Shown here in pieces: positions 1-6,086 of a DNA stretch of 6,537 bases (positions are counted from its first letter, which is position 1; each line of letters begins with the position of its first letter). Below the pieces are notes generated by a model that saw nothing but the letters and a program-made list of their open reading frames with translations, made no database searches and was not told the DNA's origin. The stretch comes from Reyranella sp. (GTDB taxonomy: Bacteria; Pseudomonadota; Alphaproteobacteria; Reyranellales; Reyranellaceae): assembly GCA_016780605.1 (NCBI GenBank), contig JADHLS010000308.1, positions 1 to 6,537 on the forward strand, given 5' to 3'. Position numbers and translations under genes: made by a program.

Positions 1-29
1 CACTGGAGTGGCGCGCTCCCGGCAATGAG

Positions 30-983
30 CTAAGGCAGCTCCTTCACCGCCCGCGCCAGCAGCTCGCGGAACCAGACGCGGCCGCGCCGGCTGTTGGTGG
101 CGAGGCTCCAGTAGGCGTCGATGAACAGGTGCTTGCGCGGATAGGCGATGTCGACGATGCGCAGGTCTCCGGCGCGCGCCAGCTCGCGCGCCACCTTGCG
201 CGGCACCAGGGCGATGCAGTCGGAATTCGCCACGATGGCGCCCAGCACCAGGAAGTTGGGCACGGTGCAGACCGGCGACACTTCGAGCGGCGACGTCGGC
301 TGGATCTGGATGCGGACGTCCTGCGGCATGTGCAGCTCGCGGCGGAAGGCGACGTAGCGCATCGCCTGGAATTGCTGCGGCGTGAGGCGCGGCGGCAACG
401 CGCGGTTGGAGGCTGCGGCAATGCACACCATCTCGTCGCGCCACAGCGGCAGCGAGCCGACGCGCTTGCCCAGCGTCTCGCCGAAGGCGCGCGGGCCGAT
501 CATGAAATCGACGCGCGCCAGGTCATCGGCGCTTCGCGTCGCGGCCCAGGTGAACTCCAGAACGACATGCGGCGCTTCGCGGGCGCAGATGCCGGTAAGC
601 ACCGGTGCGAGAAGCTGGGCGACATAGTCGGCGGTGTTGATCACCACATGGATCTGCTCGGTCGCCGGATCGAACGGACCAGCCGGCTTCAGCAGCAGGT
701 CGAGCTCGCCCAGCGTGCGTCCCAGCGGTCCGGCCAGCGCCGTGGCCCGATCCGTCAGCCGTGCGTTGCGACCCGGCGATACGAGGAGCTGGTCGTCGAA
801 CGCGCCGCGCAGCTGCCGCAGCGCCCGGCTGACCGCGGGCTGCGTCATGTTGAACGATCGCGCCGTACGCGTGACGCTCTTGGTGCGCAGCAGCTCGTGC
901 AGCACGGGCAGCAGGTCGAGATTGACCTTGCGCAAGCGCGCCGCAAGCTCCTGCTCGCCGACCATTTGCAAAGTCGCCGCCAT
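30..983 (-). CDS. LysR-type transcriptional regulator (NodD/NahR-like)
   Basis: This is a DNA-binding regulator that probably controls the divergent hydroxylase/dioxygenase genes. The 317-residue product has the usual LysR length. An N-terminal winged helix-turn-helix lies at about residues 20-80, with the recognition part around SVTRTARSFNMTQPAVSRAL (36-55). The effector-binding domain runs from about 108 to 310. The NLDLLPVLHELL opening and the FDDQLLV stretch after the helix-turn-helix resemble the NodD/NahR/LinR branch, whose members often sense aromatic compounds; that link is family knowledge. The start at 983 is preferred because GGAGG (993-989) sits five bases upstream. An in-frame ATG at 995 would add four residues but has no ribosome binding site and lies inside the inverted repeat of the promoter. 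The effector cannot be read from the sequence. Confidence 0.93.
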   Translation of the reverse strand: MAATLQMVGEQELAARLRKVNLDLLPVLHELLRTKSVTRTARSFNMTQPAVSRALRQLRGAFDDQLLVSPGRNARLTDRATALAGPLGRTLGELDLLLKPAGPFDPATEQIHVVINTADYVAQLLAPVLTGICAREAPHVVLEFTWAATRSADDLARVDFMIGPRAFGETLGKRVGSLPLWRDEMVCIAAASNRALPPRLTPQQFQAMRYVAFRRELHMPQDVRIQIQPTSPLEVSPVCTVPNFLVLGAIVANSDCIALVPRKVARELARAGDLRIVDIAYPRKHLFIDAYWSLATNSRRGRVWFRELLARAVKELP

Positions 984-988
984 CGATT

Positions 989-993
989 CCTCC
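989..993 (-). promoter_or_regulatory. Ribosome binding site that decides the LysR start
   Basis: GGAGG on the minus strand lies five bases before the ATG at 983. The alternative ATG at 995-993 lies at the edge of this motif, so it cannot use it, which favours the shorter protein. Confidence 0.75.
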
Positions 994-1018
994 ATAACCG
1001 GCCGTTATGTTCTTCATA
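994..1018. promoter_or_regulatory. Overlapping LysR-type operator boxes in the divergent promoter
   Basis: Two T-N11-A inverted repeats overlap here. The first is ATAAC-N5-GTTAT at 994-1008. The second is TATG-N5-CATA at 1006-1018. Their centres are 11 bp apart, about one helical turn. A further GTTAT half-site occurs at 1036-1040, 32 bp (about three turns) after the first GTTAT. LysR-family regulators commonly bind such a recognition site plus an adjacent activation site between divergent genes. The first box lies directly upstream of the regulator's ribosome binding site, which suits autorepression. Binding is inferred; the repeats are seen directly. Confidence 0.6.
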
Positions 1019-1072
1019 CGCCGTTTGATTGTTTCGTTATGCCGTTGGCCTCACTAGCGTCAAGTCGGCCTG

Positions 1073-1080
1073 AAAGGGAG
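1073..1080 (+). promoter_or_regulatory. Ribosome binding site that decides the hydroxylase start
   Basis: AAAGGGAG lies six bases before the ATG at 1087. It excludes the long in-frame upstream extension, which runs antisense through the LysR gene back to 634. Confidence 0.8.
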
Positions 1081-1086
1081 CTGGCA

Positions 1087-2598
1087 ATGTCGTCGATGCG
1101 AACGGGCGCGGACTACCGCGAGAGCCTGCGCGACGGGCGGCGGATCTGGATCCTGGGCGAAGGACCGGTCAAGGACGTCACGACTCATCCCGCGACCCAG
1201 GCGATGGTCGAGGAATATGTCGCCTGGTACGACCGCCACTTCGATCCGAAGTGGCAGGACACCGTGCTCACCCCGCCAGATGGCAACGGCTGCCGTTCGC
1301 CGGTCGGCTATCTCGTGCCGAAGAGTGGCGAGGACCTCGCGCGCATGGGGCGGTGCTTCTCGGCGACGACGTTCCTCAGCGCCGGCAACATCACGCACAC
1401 GCCGGCCTACGGTCATCTGATCGCACTCGGTGTCCAGTACGCGGTGGGATTGCGCAATGCCTCGCCGCAGCAGCTGGCCTATGCCGAGAACTATCGTTCG
1501 CTGATTGCCCGCACCGGGCGCTTCCTGACGTTTGCCGCGGGCGCGGCGACCATCGGCTATCGCCTGCGGCCCGATCCCGCCGAGCGGGCGGCCCTCAGGA
1601 TCGTCAAGGAGACGGACAGGGGCCTGGTGCTCAACGGCAAGATCGGCATGCACACCAGCCCGGCCTTTGCCGAGGACGTCTATATCGGCGCCCACAGCGG
1701 CGTCGATTTCGCCGGCCACCGCGCGTCGTTGGTCGTGGCGGTGAACTCGCCCGGCGTCACCGTGGTCTGCCGCAAGCCCTCGGCGCGCGACAGCAACCCG
1801 TTCTCGGCGCCCCTCAGCACGCGCTTCGACGAGCTCGACGGCCAGATGTGGCTGGACGACGTGCTGATCCCGTGGGAGCGCATCTTCCTCACCGAACCCT
1901 CGCCCGACCTGGTGGCGCGCTGGCTGTTCTGGCACCAGCTTTATTGCTGGCTGTCCAAGGCCGAGTTCACCCTGGGCCTGGCGCTCGCCTGCACGCACGC
2001 CATGAGCCTGGTCTCGCACGAGCCGACGATCGACTACCTGCTCGAGTTGATCACCGACGTGCAGACCGTACGGAGCTGCCAGGCCGCGGCCGAGCTCGAC
2101 CCCGAATTCACCCCCATGGGCCACTGCTCGCCCAACCATCTGCATGTCTCGGTGGGAAGCATTGCCATGCTGAAGGCGCGGCCGCGCATGAGCGAGATCA
2201 TGCGCATCCTGCCGGGCTCCTCCCTGGTCGTGGCGCCGACCGACCGCGACCTTGCCGATCCGGCCATGGCGAAAGGCCTGGAGGAGTCCTTCACCGGCGG
2301 TGGCTACACGGCCAAGCAGCGTGCTGCCCTGCTGCAACTCGCCTGGGACCATGTCGGCTCCGCGCTCGACCATCGCGAATCGGTCTACGAGCTGCATGCC
2401 AACGGGGGTGAGCCGTCCTGGCGCGGCCGGCTGCGCCGCCGCTATGACCGCTACAACGAGCTCGCCAACGCGGTGCTGCGGCACCTCGGCATCGACATGC
2501 CGGAGATCGACCTGCAGTCGATCCGCAATGCCCCGCTTGCCGTGCGCCGGCCGGTGGCCCCGGTTACCAATCCCTCACCACCCGGGGCAAAGCCCTGA
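1087..2598 (+). CDS. HpaB-family flavin-dependent aromatic hydroxylase
   Basis: The 503-residue product matches the usual length of the 4-hydroxyphenylacetate 3-hydroxylase (HpaB) family. These are acyl-CoA-dehydrogenase-fold enzymes that use FADH2 from a separate reductase to ortho-hydroxylate phenols. Family-like stretches are the N-terminal YRESLRDGRRIWILGEGPVKDVTTHPA (about 10-36), a central block with THTPAYG near 103-109, RIVKETDRGLVLNGKIGMHTS (171-191), and FDELDGQMWLDDVLIPWERIF (247-267). It has no CxxxC cluster of the 4-hydroxybutyryl-CoA dehydratase relatives, which favours an oxygenase. The dioxygenase 78 bp downstream and the divergent LysR gene suggest hydroxylation to a catechol followed by ring cleavage. 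No HpaC-type reductase is in the window. The substrate is unassigned: hydroxyphenylacetate, chlorophenol, nitrophenol or another phenolic are all possible. The last 20 or so residues are proline-rich and probably disordered. Confidence 0.85.
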   Translation: MSSMRTGADYRESLRDGRRIWILGEGPVKDVTTHPATQAMVEEYVAWYDRHFDPKWQDTVLTPPDGNGCRSPVGYLVPKSGEDLARMGRCFSATTFLSAGNITHTPAYGHLIALGVQYAVGLRNASPQQLAYAENYRSLIARTGRFLTFAAGAATIGYRLRPDPAERAALRIVKETDRGLVLNGKIGMHTSPAFAEDVYIGAHSGVDFAGHRASLVVAVNSPGVTVVCRKPSARDSNPFSAPLSTRFDELDGQMWLDDVLIPWERIFLTEPSPDLVARWLFWHQLYCWLSKAEFTLGLALACTHAMSLVSHEPTIDYLLELITDVQTVRSCQAAAELDPEFTPMGHCSPNHLHVSVGSIAMLKARPRMSEIMRILPGSSLVVAPTDRDLADPAMAKGLEESFTGGGYTAKQRAALLQLAWDHVGSALDHRESVYELHANGGEPSWRGRLRRRYDRYNELANAVLRHLGIDMPEIDLQSIRNAPLAVRRPVAPVTNPSPPGAKP

Positions 2599-2676
2599 TC
2601 AAAAGGGGGAGCCTTCGCCGTCATTTGAGGTTACTATTCCGCATCATAAGAACAGGATCATTCGGGAGTGTGAACG

Positions 2677-3252
2677 ATGGACAAGCCGGTAACACCGCGT
2701 GGCGTAAACCATCTCGTGCTCAACGTCCGCGATATCGAGGAATCGCATCGCTTCTGGACGGAGGTCGTGGGCTTCAAGCAGGTCGGACAGCTGACGCCGA
2801 CCAAGGACCGGCCGAACCCGCCGAAGATGCGTTTCTATTCGGGCGTACGCGAGGACGGCACCAGCCATCATCACGACGTCGCCCTGGTCGAGAATCGCGA
2901 TCTGCCCAAGCCGCCCGAAAACTGGTCGATGTTCGGCATGCCCTGCGCGGTGAATCACATCGCCATCACCATGCCGAGCCGCGAGGCCTGGCTGCAGCAT
3001 CTCGAATACCTGCAGAAGAAGGGTGTGAAGTTCGACCGCCGCGTCGAGCACGGCATGACCCATAGCCTCTACATCCATGATCCCAACGGCTACGGCGTGG
3101 AGTTCGTCTACGACCTGCCGAAGGAGATCTGGAAGGACGACATCAACGGCGCGCTGAACTACGTGAAGGTGTTGCCGACCGAGGGCGTCGAGGCGCTCGA
3201 CGACCGCACCGAAGGCATCCCGCACTTCAAGACGCCGGCGCCGGCGAAGTAG
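2677..3252 (+). CDS. Type I extradiol ring-cleavage dioxygenase, VOC fold
   Basis: The 191-residue product has two beta-alpha-beta-beta-beta modules, GVNHLVLNV (9-17) and AVNHIAITM (91-99), each opening on a conserved histidine. Residues 123-142 fit the extradiol dioxygenase signature: V-E-H125, five residues, L-Y132, I-H, D-P-N-G, three residues, E142. By analogy with BphC, H12, H94 and E142 would bind Fe(II), or Mn(II), and H125 and Y132 would be the second-shell His and Tyr. The Y-to-E spacing of 10 is the same as in BphC. It lacks the N-terminal domain of classical two-domain enzymes and has a hydrophilic C-terminal tail of about 45 residues. GGGAG lies eight bases before the start. It probably cleaves the catechol made by the upstream hydroxylase. 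A glyoxalase-like or other VOC role is less likely given the full signature. Confidence 0.85.
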   Translation: MDKPVTPRGVNHLVLNVRDIEESHRFWTEVVGFKQVGQLTPTKDRPNPPKMRFYSGVREDGTSHHHDVALVENRDLPKPPENWSMFGMPCAVNHIAITMPSREAWLQHLEYLQKKGVKFDRRVEHGMTHSLYIHDPNGYGVEFVYDLPKEIWKDDINGALNYVKVLPTEGVEALDDRTEGIPHFKTPAPAK

Positions 3253-3281
3253 AGCCAGCTAGATTTCGCACCAATGGAGCT

Positions 3282-3307
3282 GGCCAAGCGGCAAGTTGCG
3301 CTTGGCC
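3282..3307. terminator. Hairpin just past the dioxygenase stop, possible terminator
   Basis: A perfect 9-bp stem (GGCCAAGCG / CGCTTGGCC) with an 8-base loop begins 29 bases after the dioxygenase stop codon. It lies inside the 3' coding end of the convergent metalloprotease gene. There is no U-tract on the plus strand, so a role as terminator or 3' stabiliser of the hydroxylase/dioxygenase transcript is only inferred. Confidence 0.35.
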
Positions 3308-3369
3308 GCCACTGCTTGAACCGCTGCTTTGTCGACGCACTGCTGCTGCGTCGGACGGTAATGCGCCGC

Positions 3370-3475
3370 CATCAGCCCGCCGCTGTCGTGTCCAAGGCCG
3401 AGGACATGGCCGAGCTCGTGCATGACGACTCCGCCCAGGTCGGCGTTCGAGGTAGACGACCATCAGCCCGCCGCT
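3370..3475. repeat. 15-bp direct repeat inside the metalloprotease gene
   Basis: CATCAGCCCGCCGCT occurs at 3370-3384 and again at 3461-3475, 91 bp apart. Both copies encode SGGLM on the minus strand, one before and one after the zinc motif, although they lie in the two different frames of the broken gene. Confidence 0.6.
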
Positions 3476-3862
3476 CGGAGTGGCATAGGTGAAGGCCAAC
3501 GACTGCGGCGCGTTGCCGTGCGCGGCCACGACCGTCCAGGTCTTGCCGGCTGGCTTCGGGCTGCTCTCGAGAACGATCTCGAACCGTACGAAACCCTTCA
3601 GGGCCACGTTCCATTCGTTGACGGCCCGAAAGACCCCGGCGCGATCACCAAGCGCGAACGGACCGTTGATCCGTAGGGCGATGATCTCGGCGCGGGTCGT
3701 TGCGGTGGCGTGTCTGGTGTAGTGCGTTTCGCCTTGCCGCGGTGCCACAGTCCCGGCACCAGATTGTCGGGCGCCGCCGTCGTGAGAAGATAGCGGCTGT
3801 CGTTCGACGCAGGCGCAGAGCAACGACAGCGGCAGGGAAGGGATCAGGATCTTGCGACGCAT

Positions 3863-4110
3863 ACCGGACTCCTCTCGTCCATCCAGGTCGTGTCGCAGGC
3901 GCGTCTTCGACGTTCGGCAATCTCTTGCCGTCGGGCGTCCAGTCTTGTCCCCCAAAGACAGAATGCGCGCCCGCACTGCTTGCGGCGGCATTCCCAACCC
4001 ATCTGGCCCAGCAACCAGACCTGCTCATGTTGCTCGCACCGGCGAGACAAGAGTAGGGGGTGTTGCGTGCAATAAGTTGCGCGCAGATGCGGGACAGCGA
4101 CGTGTGTCGG
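3863..4110. other. Intergenic region between metalloprotease and hydrolase genes
   Basis: This 248-bp gap separates two divergent genes and must hold their promoters, but no convincing -35/-10 pair is visible. It contains a short direct repeat GTTGCG at 4062-4067 and 4076-4081. Several minus-strand frames stay open across it. One could encode a 52-residue Cys/Arg-rich peptide (4002 to 3844), but it has no ribosome binding site and overlaps the lipoprotein start, so I do not call it a gene. Confidence 0.5.
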
Positions 4111-4980
4111 ATGAGTGATCAAGCGGTGATGTTGCTCCAAAGATCGGTGGTGGTGCTGCTCGCGCTGCTCGCCGCGGTGCTGCATGCCTCTGCGGCGACA
4201 GCGCAGCAGAACGTGCGTGTGCCGGTCGAGCAAGGCGGCCGTACGCTGCAGCTTACCGCGCAGCTCTTCCGGCCTTCCGGCAGCGGCGTCGTGCCGGCAG
4301 TTGCGATCTTCCACGGTTGTGGTGGGCCGGGCCAGAACACGGCGCGGATGGCGGCGCTTCTGTCATCATGGGGTTATGCCGCGCTGGTGGTCGACAGCTT
4401 CTCGGCGCGCGGCCTCAAGGATGTCTGCGGTCGCAATTGGCCCAAGCAGGCCGACGCCGATGCGCGCGCCCATGACATCGACGCCGCGCTCGCCTGGCTG
4501 GGTAAACAGAGCTTCGTCGACGCCAGGCGCCTGGCCTTCATGGGTTACTCGTACGGCGGCGGTGTCGCCCTGCTGCGTGCTCTGTCGCCGCGACTCGATG
4601 ACCGCACGGCGCCCGCGGCGCGCGCCGCCATCCTGGTCTATCCCGACTGCGCGCTGGCCGATGCGCTCGGTCCCAAGCTGGTGGTGCGTCAGCCGACCCT
4701 GTTTGCCATGGGCGGCCTCGACGACTGGACGCCGGTCCCGCAATGCCAGGGCGTGATCGACCGCGTCGTGCAGGGCCGCGACCTGATCGAGACTCGGATC
4801 TACGATGGTGCCCACCACAGCTTCGATGCGCTGGGCTTGCCCGTGCGCTACCTCCCGGATGTCGGCAACCGCAGCAAGCCCGGCGGCTGCTGCGGTGCGC
4901 ACTACGGGGCCAACGAGGCGGCATGGAAGGCCTTCGTGGTCGACGTGAAGGCCTTCTTGGCTAAAGCAGTCGCGCAGTAG
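4111..4980 (+). CDS. Exported dienelactone hydrolase family alpha/beta hydrolase
   Basis: The 289-residue product begins with a signal peptide: a hydrophobic core VVVLLALLAAVL (13-24) and likely cleavage after ATA (29-31), before QQ. The mature part is a single alpha/beta hydrolase domain. The oxyanion region is IFHGCGG (67-72) after a short beta strand, the nucleophile elbow is GYSYGG with Ser147, the acid is Asp204 or Asp205 in GGLDDWTP, and the catalytic His is His235 or His236 in YDGAHHSFD. The Ser nucleophile differs from the Cys of classical dienelactone hydrolase, as in many family members, so the reaction is probably cleavage of an ester or lactone in the periplasm; the substrate is unknown. 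The start is uncertain: ATGs at 4087, 4111 and 4129 and a GTG at 4060 are in frame, and none has a clear ribosome binding site. 4111 or 4129 gives a normal signal peptide. It may or may not be linked to the catabolic genes at 1087-3252. Confidence 0.85.
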   Translation: MSDQAVMLLQRSVVVLLALLAAVLHASAATAQQNVRVPVEQGGRTLQLTAQLFRPSGSGVVPAVAIFHGCGGPGQNTARMAALLSSWGYAALVVDSFSARGLKDVCGRNWPKQADADARAHDIDAALAWLGKQSFVDARRLAFMGYSYGGGVALLRALSPRLDDRTAPAARAAILVYPDCALADALGPKLVVRQPTLFAMGGLDDWTPVPQCQGVIDRVVQGRDLIETRIYDGAHHSFDALGLPVRYLPDVGNRSKPGGCCGAHYGANEAAWKAFVVDVKAFLAKAVAQ

Positions 4981-4982
4981 CT

Positions 4983-5022
4983 CTTGCCGGACCGCGGGCC
5001 TGGAGGCTCGCGGTCCGGCAAG
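4983..5022. terminator. Shared hairpin between convergent hydrolase and xerC genes
   Basis: A perfect 14-bp inverted repeat (CTTGCCGGACCGCG at 4983-4996, complement at 5009-5022) extends inward through one G-T pair and four more pairs to a four-base loop of the order of TGGA, or a little smaller. It fills the gap between the hydrolase stop (4980) and the xerC stop (5024-5026). It probably terminates both transcripts. Neither side has a U-tract, so it is not a textbook intrinsic terminator. Confidence 0.7.
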
Positions 5023-5023
5023 A

Positions 5024-5965
5024 TTAGCCCTTCGCCCGGGGATGGGCGGCGCGGTAGACGGCGGTGAGACGGGCGCTGTCGACGTCGGTGTAGCGCTGGG
5101 TTGTCGACAAGGAAGCGTGGCCCAGCAACTCCTGGATCGTTCGGAGATCGCCACCGGCGCCAAGGAGATGCGTTGCAAAGGAGTGGCGCAGCGCGTGCGG
5201 CGTCACGCTCTCGGCTAGCCCCAGTTCACGCCGGATGTCGCGCACGCGCTTTTGCACGATCGCCGGGTCGAGCGCGCCGCCGCGGGCGCCGACGAAAAAG
5301 GTGTCCTTGGGACCGCGGGCGGCGAGCCAGGGGCAGGCGTCGCGATAGGCGCGCAGCGCTTCGAGGGCCTGCGGCAACAGCGGTACCAGCCGCGTCTTGT
5401 TGCCTTTGCCGGTGACCGAGAGCGTGTCGCGACCGCTCTTCAGCAGGTCCTCGACCTCCGCCTTGGCAAGGCCGAGCGCTTCGCCGATGCGCAGGCCCGC
5501 ACCGTAGAGCAGCAACAGCACGGCGGCATCGCGCAGGTCGAGCCAGGCTTCGCGCTCCTGCTCGGCCGGCGCTTCCAAGAGGTCCTCCATGTCACGTTCG
5601 GAGAGCGCCTTGGGCACTGAGCGCGGCAGCTTGGGAGTCTGGATGGCACCGATGCTGGCATTGTGCGCCAGCCCACGCTTGTCGAGGAACTGGAAGAAGG
5701 ATCGGACCGAGGAGAAGGCACGCGCTGTCGAGGTGCGCGCCAGCCCCTGGCGCGCCCGTTCCGCCAGCCAGGCGCGGAACTCGGCGGGCTTCAGCTTGCC
5801 CAGCGCATCGAGGGTGGGCGTGCGGCCGAGGTAGGTCGTCATGAAACCGAGAAAGGTGGCGACGTCGTGCTCATAGGCCACCAGCGTATGAGCGGCGAGC
5901 CGGCGCTCGCTCTTCAGCCAGTCGCGCCAGGCGGCGCGCGCTGTCTCGACGTTTGACGCAGTCAT
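5024..5965 (-). CDS. xerC: Tyrosine recombinase XerC
   Basis: This 313-residue site-specific recombinase would act with XerD at dif to resolve chromosome dimers at the division septum. The N-terminal SAM-like core-binding domain is at about residues 7-95 (WRDWLKSERRLAAHTLVAYEHDVATFL). The catalytic domain follows, with a complete set of active-site residues: Arg159 (GAGLRIGEAL), Lys187 (TGKGNK), His257 and Arg260 (HALRHSFATHLL), His283 (LGHASLSTTQ) and nucleophile Tyr292 (RYTDVD). Length and spacing are normal. The adjacent upstream DUF484 gene on the same strand is a conserved neighbour of xerC in proteobacteria and favours XerC over XerD or a phage integrase. The start at 5965 has no good ribosome binding site and lies at the edge of a palindromic repeat. 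An identical ATGACTGC occurs upstream at 6027, apparently a duplicated copy of the start. Confidence 0.95.
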   Translation of the reverse strand: MTASNVETARAAWRDWLKSERRLAAHTLVAYEHDVATFLGFMTTYLGRTPTLDALGKLKPAEFRAWLAERARQGLARTSTARAFSSVRSFFQFLDKRGLAHNASIGAIQTPKLPRSVPKALSERDMEDLLEAPAEQEREAWLDLRDAAVLLLLYGAGLRIGEALGLAKAEVEDLLKSGRDTLSVTGKGNKTRLVPLLPQALEALRAYRDACPWLAARGPKDTFFVGARGGALDPAIVQKRVRDIRRELGLAESVTPHALRHSFATHLLGAGGDLRTIQELLGHASLSTTQRYTDVDSARLTAVYRAAHPRAKG

Positions 5966-6027
5966 CCCGAGCGAAGCCGCCTGAAAGGCGGCGCAATCGA
6001 GGGACCTTTCATGGCATCAGCAGTCAT
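5958..6027. repeat. 8-bp direct repeat flanking the element, possible target duplication
   Basis: GCAGTCAT occurs at 5958-5965 and 6020-6027, with 54 bp between. On the minus strand each copy reads ATGACTGC, the first codons of xerC. This is the pattern left by an insertion with an 8-bp target duplication, but an exact 8-bp match can also arise by chance. Confidence 0.45.
5965..6010 (+). repeat. REP-like palindromic element at the xerC start
   Basis: The sequence TCATCCCGAGCGAAG, then a hairpin, then TCGAGGGACC looks like a dispersed intergenic repeat. The hairpin at 5976-5992 is GCCGCCT-GAA-AGGCGGC, and outer TCCC/GGGA arms (5965-5968 and 6001-6004) extend the symmetry imperfectly. On the xerC transcript the hairpin ends ten bases before the start codon. 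Membership of a repeat family is inferred from its form, not from seeing other full copies. Confidence 0.55.
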
Positions 6028-6030
6028 AAG

Positions 6031-6085
6031 AAGGGTTCCCTGCACTACGCTGCGCTCCGGTCGGGACCGACGTGCTGCGCACGTC
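6031..6085 (-). repeat. Second REP-like element, inverted, after the DUF484 stop
   Basis: On the minus strand this reads as a hairpin GACGTGC-GCA-GCACGTC (6085-6069), then GTCCCGACCGGAGCGCAGCG and an arm ending GGGAACCC. Its CCCGA...GAGCG...GGGA pattern resembles the element at 5965-6010 in opposite orientation, and GGGACCTTTC (6001-6010) partly pairs with GAAGGGTTCCC (6030-6040). The hairpin begins one base after the DUF484 stop, so it may also protect or terminate that transcript. Confidence 0.45.
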
Positions 6086-6086
6086 G

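Larger units (their letters stand above)
3259..3862 (-). pseudogene. Matrixin-like zinc metalloprotease lipoprotein, frameshifted
   Basis: Two overlapping frames together give a 200-residue protein. The start at 3862 has GAGGAG six bases upstream and encodes MRRKILIPSLPLSLLCAC, a lipoprotein signal with lipidated Cys18. Frame one continues through INGPFALGDRAGVFRAVNEW and FTYATPSGGLMVVY (to about residue 137, near 3452). Skipping one C in the run at 3451-3452 moves into a frame reading SNADLGGVVMHELGHVLGLGHDSGGLMAAHY and ending WCEI at 3259. That part has the HExxHxxGxxHD zinc site (H148, E149, H152, H158) and a following Met-turn candidate, M164. Without the correction, the product runs to 3227, overlaps the dioxygenase gene by 26 bases and lacks the zinc site. 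The corrected stop lies six bases from the dioxygenase stop, as expected for convergent genes. A sequencing error, a recent mutation or, less likely, recoding could explain the break. Substrates are unknown; it would act at the cell envelope. Confidence 0.82.

Noticed and set aside
129..1028. Plus-strand open frame of 299 codons opposite the LysR gene
   Set aside because: Composition is Arg/His/Gln-rich with no domain; it is the complement of conserved helix-turn-helix coding sequence.
1025..1056. Sigma-70 promoter guess for the hydroxylase (TTGATT / TCACTA)
   Set aside because: Spacing is 20 bases and the -10 match is weak. The location is plausible for a LysR-activated promoter, but the evidence is too thin to list.
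634..1086. In-frame upstream extension of the hydroxylase, adding 151 residues
   Set aside because: It runs antisense through the LysR gene and has low-complexity Ser/Arg-rich composition. The ATG at 1087 has a strong ribosome binding site and begins the family-like N-terminus.
1060..2484. Long minus-strand open frame of 474 codons opposite the hydroxylase
   Set aside because: It is a high-G+C shadow frame rich in Arg, Gly, Ala and Val with no recognisable motifs, fully antisense to a well-supported gene.
2580..2597. Small GGGGC-AAA-GCCCT hairpin at the hydroxylase stop
   Set aside because: The stem is only four or five pairs and overlaps coding sequence, and the dioxygenase follows with its own ribosome binding site, so a terminator is unlikely.
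2625..2650. Possible separate promoter before the dioxygenase (TTGAGG, TACTAT)
   Set aside because: The two hexamers are not spaced correctly and each matches consensus poorly; co-transcription with the hydroxylase is simpler.
3844..4002. Possible 52-residue Cys/Arg-rich peptide on the minus strand
   Set aside because: No ribosome binding site, only moderate third-position G/C, and it overlaps the well-marked start of the lipoprotein gene.
4060..4110. GTG start at 4060 for the exported hydrolase
   Set aside because: It would place 17 more residues ahead of the signal peptide, giving an abnormally long n-region.
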